From Dethiosulfatibacter sp. (GTDB lineage: Bacteria; Bacillota; Clostridia; Tissierellales; Dethiosulfatibacteraceae), in contig JAUVAG010000063.1 in assembly GCA_030591825.1 (NCBI GenBank), positions 1 through 6,866 of the forward strand: 6,866 nucleotides of DNA, in the 5' to 3' direction. Each line of letters starts with the position of its first letter. Within the stretch, counting starts at the first letter, position 1. The notes beneath the pieces are model-generated. The model did not search any database. It had not been told where the DNA came from and was given only the letters and a program-made list of their open reading frames with translations. Positions 1-4,196 of this stretch are shown here, in pieces. A program made the translations under genes and the position numbers.

Positions 1-797
1 ATGCAAACAAACACTGGGATGATGGCTTTGTATGTCCAAGTCCTACAAGCTTCTATCCACTTGCAGCTGGAGTGCCTGAAGGTGAAAGGGTTGACAAGCT
101 TATTGATCATATTTTCAATGAAGAGGAATTTTGGACTGAAATGCCTATGCCTTCAATTTGGTTAAAGGAAGAATCGGTAAACGACAATGTTTACTGGAGG
201 GGAAGATCATGGCCTCCTCTTAACTTCATAACCTATGTGGGACTTAAGCGGTATGGAAAATTCAAAGAGGCAACTAAGCTTCTGAACCAGATAATGAAGC
301 ATTATACCAGACTCTGGGATGAAGAGAAAGCATGTTATGAAAACCACAATACCTTTACCGGTGAAGGAAGCGACTCTGTAGATACTGATCCATTCTACGG
401 ATGGGGAGCTTTATATCCTCTTATGTGGACTTTGGAGCATATTGACATTGATCCCTGGAATGGTTTCCATTTCGGAAATCCGGAAGGTAAAGATTTTGAA
501 ATAAACGGATTCAAGATGGCTGATGGTGTCTATACACTGAATTGCAGCAAGGAAGGAACAGTCCTTGTGAAAAATGGTGCTGAGATTGTAAAAACAGATG
601 CAGTTGGAAGATTTACCCACTTTGAATGCAGTGACCATTATATTGCAGTTGTTGTTCCTGTTCAGGAGAATGACTGTACTATAGCCCTTGGTACTGGGAA
701 GCCAATCAAGGTTCTGATAAATGGAGTGGAAAGTGAACTTAGCAATACTGTAGCTGTAAAAAAAGGCAAGTCAATAAAAATAGAAATTTACAAATAG
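1..797 (+). CDS. Glycoside hydrolase, (alpha/alpha)6-barrel (GH63/GH37-like, MGH1-type), C-terminal part
   Basis: The gene is open at the left edge. Its frame starts at base 3 and gives 264 codons to a TAG at 795-797, so any internal GTG or ATG is not the real start. Motifs typical of the trehalase / mannosylglycerate-hydrolase / GH63 barrel are visible. They are NDNVYWRGRSWPPLNF around residues 60-75 of the fragment, the segment YENHNTFTGEG, and DTDPFYGWGAL, in which the aromatic and acidic residues line the sugar pocket. The last roughly 110 residues are Gly- and Val-rich with alternating hydrophobic positions, which suggests a C-terminal beta-sandwich. No signal peptide can be judged because the N-terminus is missing. 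A hydrolase of alpha-linked glucosides or related sugars is inferred, and the substrate cannot be told. A hairpin terminator follows 12 bp after the stop. Confidence 0.8.
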   Translation, partial: ANKHWDDGFVCPSPTSFYPLAAGVPEGERVDKLIDHIFNEEEFWTEMPMPSIWLKEESVNDNVYWRGRSWPPLNFITYVGLKRYGKFKEATKLLNQIMKHYTRLWDEEKACYENHNTFTGEGSDSVDTDPFYGWGALYPLMWTLEHIDIDPWNGFHFGNPEGKDFEINGFKMADGVYTLNCSKEGTVLVKNGAEIVKTDAVGRFTHFECSDHYIAVVVPVQENDCTIALGTGKPIKVLINGVESELSNTVAVKKGKSIKIEIYK

Positions 798-809
798 ATT
801 CTACTACTG

Positions 810-844
810 AAGTGTCAACAGCAATGAGTTGTTGGCACTTTTTT
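810..844 (+). terminator. Intrinsic terminator after the glycosidase gene
   Basis: An 11-bp stem, AAGTGTCAACA (810-820) with TGTTGGCACTT (830-840), has one G-U pair and a 9-nt loop, and is followed by a T run (839-844). The ribosome binding site of the next gene begins right after the T run, so the hairpin lies inside the short 59-bp gap between two genes on the same strand. Confidence 0.8.
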
Positions 845-856
845 GGAAGGTGAGAT

Positions 857-2008
857 ATGAAGATATACAACAGCCACTCCCATTTTGGCGTGGATATAGA
901 AAGAGAAAAAATAAGTCTAAAATACATATTCGAAAAATCCTATGTGGGATGGCAAAATACCCTTCAATCTGAATCTAAAAAAGATATAAGGGCCTATTTT
1001 GAAAAGAATATGACCATGAAAGCATTTGTTCAACTAAAGCTTTCTATTGAAAAGCTTTATGGACATGGACTTGTGCTTAGTGAAGAAACCTGGGATATTT
1101 TTGATGAGAGGATTGAGAAAGCTTATCTTGACCCTGACTATGAAAATCATGTATTTAGAGAGATATGTGGCTATGATCAAATACTTCTTGATGACTGGAT
1201 AGATATTAGAAGTAGTGGAAGCAACGGAGTGGATTGCAGTGTTGCATTGAGATGCGACTTCATGTTCTATGGATATTCAAGGGAAGGTCTTCTTTCCTGC
1301 GAGGCTAATCCTTTCGACTTCTTTGATTATGTCCCGGGAAATATTGACGATTATGTCACTAAAATAAGGAACTATATACGAGAGTCCTATGAAAAGGGAA
1401 AATGTACTGCGCTGAAGGTATGCATGGCTTATTTCAGAGACTTGGCTTTTGTGGATGTTACCAGGCGTAAGGCAAACTTTGTTTATGAGGACGTAAACAA
1501 TCCTGAATATATAAGAAGTTTTCAGGATTATATAATGAACATTCTTGCTGAAATAGCAGGAGAATTCAATATTCCAATTCAGCTTCATACAGGCCTTGGA
1601 CAGATTTACGGAACAAGCGCCATAAACCTTATGCCTTTAATGAAAAAACATGAAAATGTGAAGTTTTCTCTTCTACACGGAGGGTTTCCATGGACAGATG
1701 ACCTTCTTGCTGTGCTTTACGACTGTCCAAATACCTGGCTGGACATATGTTGGATGCCTAGTCTTTCAACAAATATTGCGAAAAATACCTTGATAAATGT
1801 TCTTGAGCTTATAGGAGCAGACAGGGTCATGTGGGGATGCGATGCATCTACTGTTGAGGAAAGCTATGGAGCACTTCTTGCAACATATGATCTTCTTGAC
1901 GAGGTAAATGGATACTTCGTAGATAAGGGTGTCTTTGGCGAAGATTTTGGGGAGAGGCTTAAGGAGAAGATATTATACGATAATGCTGCAGATTTATTTT
2001 GCAGTTAA
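857..2008 (+). CDS. Amidohydrolase-superfamily (Amidohydro_2-type) metal-dependent hydrolase, substrate unknown
   Basis: This 383-residue protein is cytoplasmic, with no signal peptide or membrane segment. It carries the superfamily's metal-site residues in order: an H-x-H at the end of strand 1 (H7, H9, in NSHSHF), a lysine in ALKVCMAY (K187) at the place of the bridging lysine, H244 in IQLHTGLG, H274 in LLHGGFPW, and D329 in MWGCDAST. The set is complete, so the enzyme is probably active. The pattern LHTG...LLHGG...WLD...WGCDAS resembles the Amidohydro_2 / uronate-isomerase-like branch and the amidohydrolase half of FluG-type proteins. A helix-rich stretch (about residues 15-115) sits between strand 1 and the rest of the barrel, probably as a lid. 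The ATG at 857 is supported by GGAAGGTGAG at 845-854. The reaction cannot be named, and decarboxylase, lactonase or deaminase activity are all possible. The neighbours do not settle it. Confidence 0.85.
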   Translation: MKIYNSHSHFGVDIEREKISLKYIFEKSYVGWQNTLQSESKKDIRAYFEKNMTMKAFVQLKLSIEKLYGHGLVLSEETWDIFDERIEKAYLDPDYENHVFREICGYDQILLDDWIDIRSSGSNGVDCSVALRCDFMFYGYSREGLLSCEANPFDFFDYVPGNIDDYVTKIRNYIRESYEKGKCTALKVCMAYFRDLAFVDVTRRKANFVYEDVNNPEYIRSFQDYIMNILAEIAGEFNIPIQLHTGLGQIYGTSAINLMPLMKKHENVKFSLLHGGFPWTDDLLAVLYDCPNTWLDICWMPSLSTNIAKNTLINVLELIGADRVMWGCDASTVEESYGALLATYDLLDEVNGYFVDKGVFGEDFGERLKEKILYDNAADLFCS

Positions 2009-2025
2009 ATAAACGGGAACTACAG

Positions 2026-2061
2026 AAACCCTTATGGATATCAAATTCTATAAGGGTTTTT
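2026..2061 (+). terminator. Intrinsic terminator after the amidohydrolase gene
   Basis: A perfect 10-bp stem, AAACCCTTAT (2026-2035) with ATAAGGGTTT (2050-2059), has a 14-nt loop and a T run at 2057-2061. It lies between two convergent genes. On the minus strand it is followed only by a short, interrupted T stretch, so it may also end the atl transcript, less efficiently. Confidence 0.85.
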
Positions 2062-2072
2062 ATTATACTGAG

Positions 2073-2381
2073 TTATTGCCCTATAAATCTGTAAATCTTC
2101 AAGTCGATTTTGCCAGATTCTTTAAAGACGACACCTTCATCTTCAAGCATCTGTCTTTGAAGAAGTCCGCCATTTTCAGGAGGCAGAGATATTTCGCCCT
2201 TGGAGTTTATTACCCTGTGCCAGGGAAGGCTGTGTTTTCTGCTCATGGAATGAAGAATTCTTGAAACCTGCCTGGCTCCCCTTGGGTTGCCTGCCCACTC
2301 TGCAATCTGTCCATAGGTCATAACCTTTCCTTTTGGAATTGATTTTATTATTTCAATTGCTTCATTAGTGAACTGATTCAT
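2073..2381 (-). CDS. atl: Alkyltransferase-like protein (ATL), MGMT-family DNA-binding protein without the acceptor cysteine
   Basis: The 102-residue protein matches the C-terminal DNA-binding domain of O6-alkylguanine-DNA alkyltransferases in length and order. The helix-turn-helix region GKVMTYGQIAEWAG (about 18-31) contains the conserved Tyr (Y23) used to flip the damaged base. It is followed by the arginine-finger segment RGARQVSRIL (34-43). The active-site motif is P53-W-H-R-V57: tryptophan replaces the methyl-accepting cysteine, which is the signature of ATL proteins such as E. coli YbaZ. Known ATLs bind O6-alkylguanine in DNA and recruit nucleotide excision repair instead of reversing the damage themselves. 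The start is supported by AAGGAGAT about 9 nt upstream on the minus strand. The gene is convergent with the amidohydrolase and divergent from yyaC, so it is probably monocistronic. Confidence 0.92.
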   Translation of the reverse strand: MNQFTNEAIEIIKSIPKGKVMTYGQIAEWAGNPRGARQVSRILHSMSRKHSLPWHRVINSKGEISLPPENGGLLQRQMLEDEGVVFKESGKIDLKIYRFIGQ

Positions 2382-2420
2382 AGGTGTTATCTCCTTTTTA
2401 AGAATGTTTAATGGCTGAAT

Positions 2421-2447
2421 TTGCGAAAGTTATACTGTGATTCGCAA
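2421..2447. repeat. Inverted repeat TTGCGAA-N13-TTCGCAA in the atl leader region
   Basis: Perfect 7-bp arms at 2421-2427 and 2441-2447 are separated by 13 bp and lie 40-66 bp upstream of the atl start codon. The repeat could be an operator for a dimeric regulator or a weak leader hairpin. It has no T run, so it is not a terminator. Nothing in the sequence names the factor that would bind it. Confidence 0.5.
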
Positions 2448-2449
2448 TA

Positions 2450-2463
2450 TTATGATATCATAA
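2450..2463. promoter_or_regulatory. 14-bp perfect palindrome, candidate operator of atl
   Basis: TTATGATATCATAA reads the same on both strands and lies about 70-80 bp upstream of the atl start codon. Minus-strand sequence around it holds only weak -35/-10 look-alikes (TTACTT, then TAATAT after 16 bp), so the palindrome may overlap an atl promoter. The operator role is inferred from the symmetry and position alone. Confidence 0.4.
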
Positions 2464-2478
2464 ATGTAAAGTAAGAAA

Positions 2479-2491
2479 GCAGCTTTGCTGC
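2479..2491. other. Small hairpin beside element A
   Basis: GCAGC (2479-2483), a TTT loop and GCTGC (2487-2491) form a 5-bp stem with a 3-nt loop. It lies between element A and the 14-bp palindrome. It has no counterpart near element B, so it is probably not part of the shared element. Confidence 0.4.
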
Positions 2492-2494
2492 GTT

Positions 2495-2585
2495 AACCGC
2501 GTGAGCGGTTATTAAGATGCGAAAGAAAGTTTCCTTAATGCATAATACCAACGCTTCAAGGTATTATGCATATTTTAACTTTCTT
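2495..2585 (-). repeat. Structured intergenic element, copy A
   Basis: Read on the minus strand, this holds an outer 9-bp stem (AAGAAAGTT, 2585-2577, with AACTTTCTT, 2531-2523) and an inner perfect 12-bp stem (ATGCATAATACC, 2571-2560, with GGTATTATGCAT, 2549-2538). The inner loop is TTGAAGCGTT. Fifteen nt after AACTTT comes a 7-bp hairpin, TAACCGC-TCAC-GCGGTTA (2511-2494). The element ends about 113 nt before the atl start. The core at 2541-2582 aligns with 6462-6502 at 36 of 42 columns. On the plus strand the small hairpin has a GTGA loop of the GNRA type, so the transcribed strand is not certain. It may be an RNA element, a protein site or a small mobile palindrome. I do not recognise a family. 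Confidence 0.65.
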
Positions 2586-2643
2586 AAGCTATAAAAATGA
2601 ACATTTTATATTGGAATGTTTGTAACGGTAAAAGTAATTGATA

Positions 2644-2649
2644 GGGAGG
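2644..2649 (+). promoter_or_regulatory. Ribosome binding site that sets the yyaC start
   Basis: GGGAGG lies 7 nt before the ATG at 2657. A TTG two codons earlier, at 2651, is in frame but would leave almost no spacer, so the ATG is the better start. Confidence 0.8.
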
Positions 2650-2656
2650 GTTGAAC

Positions 2657-3175
2657 ATGATTAAGATATCAGTAGATATTGATGACAACAATGCAGTTGA
2701 TATTCTAGCATGTCATTTGGTAAAAGTCTGTGACTTCAACGGGAAGATTGATGTAGTGTGCATAGGCACTGACAAGGTTATACCGGATTGTTTGGGGCCT
2801 ATTGTTGGAACTCTGCTGTCTGATATGAATCTTTCTGAAAAGATTAATATAACAGGTACCTTGGAGGATCCCATACATGCGCTTAATCTTGCTACAAGGA
2901 TTGGTGAGGAACTTGAAAAAGACTCTTTTATAATAGCAGTAGACGCCACTAAAGGATTAAAACGTGGGCAGATACAGATAATGAACAAGCCAATCTATCC
3001 TGGAAGAGGAGTGCATAAAAATCTTTCTTATATAGGGAATGTATCAATAATAGGTACAACCTGGGAAAACAAGGAAGGAACAGACATACACCACCACAAG
3101 ATAAGGCTTGGACAGGTCTATGGTATGGCAAAGGTCATAGCAGAGGCAGTACAGTCGGCAATACATTCGGAGTAA
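2657..3175 (+). CDS. yyaC: YyaC-family (DUF1256) putative spore protease
   Basis: The 172-residue protein shows the GPR/HybD-like fold signature of the YyaC family. This comprises VVCIGTD (33-39), then DCLGPIVGTLL (44-54), FIIAVDA (91-97) with an acidic residue after a hydrophobic strand (D96), the segment PGRGVHKNL, and a C-terminal LGQVYGMAKVIAEAV. YyaC proteins are restricted to endospore formers and resemble the germination protease GPR, whose catalytic residues are aspartates; D39 or D44 and D96 are the candidates here. The usual TDRSTGD of the first motif reads TDKVIPD, so this copy is divergent. Its proteolytic activity is inferred, not shown. It lacks a signal peptide. The gene is divergent from atl and closed by a terminator, so it is probably a single-gene unit. 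I cannot point to a convincing sporulation-sigma promoter. Confidence 0.85.
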   Translation: MIKISVDIDDNNAVDILACHLVKVCDFNGKIDVVCIGTDKVIPDCLGPIVGTLLSDMNLSEKINITGTLEDPIHALNLATRIGEELEKDSFIIAVDATKGLKRGQIQIMNKPIYPGRGVHKNLSYIGNVSIIGTTWENKEGTDIHHHKIRLGQVYGMAKVIAEAVQSAIHSE

Positions 3176-3195
3176 ACTGAGAAAATATTCTACAT

Positions 3196-3246
3196 AAGAT
3201 CTACAATAAGCCTATGCATGATCAAGGTAGTGTTGTGGATTTTTTT
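3196..3246 (+). terminator. Probable intrinsic terminator after yyaC
   Basis: A stem of 10 bp, ATCTACAATA (3199-3208) with TGTTGTGGAT (3231-3240), contains two G-U pairs. It can extend by three pairs into 3196-3198 / 3241-3243, encloses a 22-nt loop, and is followed by a run of seven T at 3240-3246. The stem is AT-rich, so its strength is uncertain. Confidence 0.6.
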
Positions 3247-3248
3247 AT

Positions 3249-3258
3249 TGCCTAGGCA
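3249..3258. promoter_or_regulatory. 10-bp palindrome upstream of the glutamate-cyclase gene
   Basis: TGCCTAGGCA is a perfect palindrome 20 bp before the GGAGG of the next gene. CCTAGGCATG (3251-3260) also repeats CCTATGCATG (3212-3221) with one mismatch. It may be an operator or chance symmetry. No clear -35/-10 pair is visible beside it. Confidence 0.3.
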
Positions 3259-3288
3259 TGTTGAATTTATTGTTGGCGGAGGAAAGAT

Positions 3289-4173
3289 ATGAAAAAATAT
3301 ATAGAAAAAATAGAGAAGATAATATCCAGGAATTCTGAACAAAGAGGAATGAGTGGAATAAAGCTTGAAAAAGATCTTGAAAACTCAGCCATGGATCTTA
3401 ACGAAAGTGAAACTGTTCTTATTGTTACCGGATTTTGTATAAAGCTTTGCAGAATTGGAGAGACAGATGGACCTCTTGGAGCCATATCCCTTGCCCATGC
3501 ATTGTACATGCTTAAAAAGAAGGTTGTCATTGTGACGGACAAGTATTCAGGTGATCTTTTAAAAAGTGGTATAGATAATCTTTCCCTTGAAATTGATATT
3601 ATTGCCATTGAGGATGAAAATTCTGAAGCTGTAAATTACGAAATTATGGAAAAATACAAACCCCAGCATGTAATAGCAATAGAAAGACCGGGAAGGGCAA
3701 AAGACGGCAAAAGCTATTCCATGAGGGGTGAGGACATTACGGAATATTCTCCTGATACGGATATAATTTTTGAGCTTGCGAAAAGAAATGGTATAAAGAC
3801 TTCTGCCATAGGCGATGGAGGCAACGAAATAGGAATGGGTAAGATTGGAGACTATGTTAGGGACAATGTTCATCTTGGTGAAAAGATTTGTGCCGAGACA
3901 AGTGCGGACAATCTTATAGTGGCAGGTGTTTCAAACTGGGGAGGACATGCACTTAGTTCTGTCTTGTCAGTAATGAACGATAGGATGCTCATGTATGACG
4001 CCTTGACTGAAACGGAAATTCTTAAGAGAATCGTTTTGGCTGGAGCAGTAGACGGATGCACTGGTGAAAAGGAAATGACAGTTGATGGATTGAGTTTTAG
4101 TGAGAATATTAAAACATTCAGGGAACTTAGGGAGATAGCAGAAAATGAGCTTATAAAGAGGAAGCTTATTTAA
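3289..4173 (+). CDS. D-glutamate cyclase family protein (DUF4392)
   Basis: The 294-residue protein carries the conserved blocks of the glutamate-cyclase domain (DUF4392, as in the C-terminal part of mammalian mitochondrial GLUCM/C14orf159). They are TGFCI (47-51), ETDGPLGAISLAHAL (58-72), VVIVTD (79-84), IERPGRAKDG (131-140), MRGEDI (145-150), AIGDGGNEIGMGK (173-185), AGVSNWGG (212-219) and AGAVDGCTG (251-259). The characterised member converts D-glutamate to 5-oxo-D-proline, and that reaction is inferred here from family membership. The length is right for a stand-alone bacterial form, and the N-terminal 45 residues are helical. The ATG at 3289 follows GGAGG with a 6-nt spacer. The gene ends 23 bp before the sigma-54 activator, so the two are probably co-transcribed. 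Related DUF4392 proteins of other specificity cannot be excluded. Confidence 0.85.
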   Translation: MKKYIEKIEKIISRNSEQRGMSGIKLEKDLENSAMDLNESETVLIVTGFCIKLCRIGETDGPLGAISLAHALYMLKKKVVIVTDKYSGDLLKSGIDNLSLEIDIIAIEDENSEAVNYEIMEKYKPQHVIAIERPGRAKDGKSYSMRGEDITEYSPDTDIIFELAKRNGIKTSAIGDGGNEIGMGKIGDYVRDNVHLGEKICAETSADNLIVAGVSNWGGHALSSVLSVMNDRMLMYDALTETEILKRIVLAGAVDGCTGEKEMTVDGLSFSENIKTFRELREIAENELIKRKLI

Positions 4174-4196
4174 TCTATACAGATAGAGGTGAGAAC

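Noticed and set aside
2034..2264. Plus-strand open frame of 76 codons between the amidohydrolase and yyaC
   Set aside because: It lies antisense to the well-supported atl gene, starts inside the terminator hairpin and shows no domain or ribosome binding site.
2073..2381. Calling the minus-strand gene a functional methylguanine-DNA methyltransferase (ogt)
   Set aside because: The acceptor cysteine is tryptophan (PWHRV) and the N-terminal domain is absent, as in ATL proteins.
2382..2494. Sigma-54 promoter for atl downstream of element A on the minus strand
   Set aside because: No GG-N10-GC pair exists in this stretch on the minus strand, so the parallel with iorA stops at the shared element.
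2610..2628. Sigma-54 promoter upstream of yyaC (TTGGAATGTTTGTAAC)
   Set aside because: The -24 GG is present, but the essential -12 GC is AC and the flanking bases do not fit.
2651..2656. TTG at 2651 as the start of yyaC
   Set aside because: The GGGAGG at 2644-2649 leaves almost no spacer to the TTG but 7 nt to the ATG at 2657.
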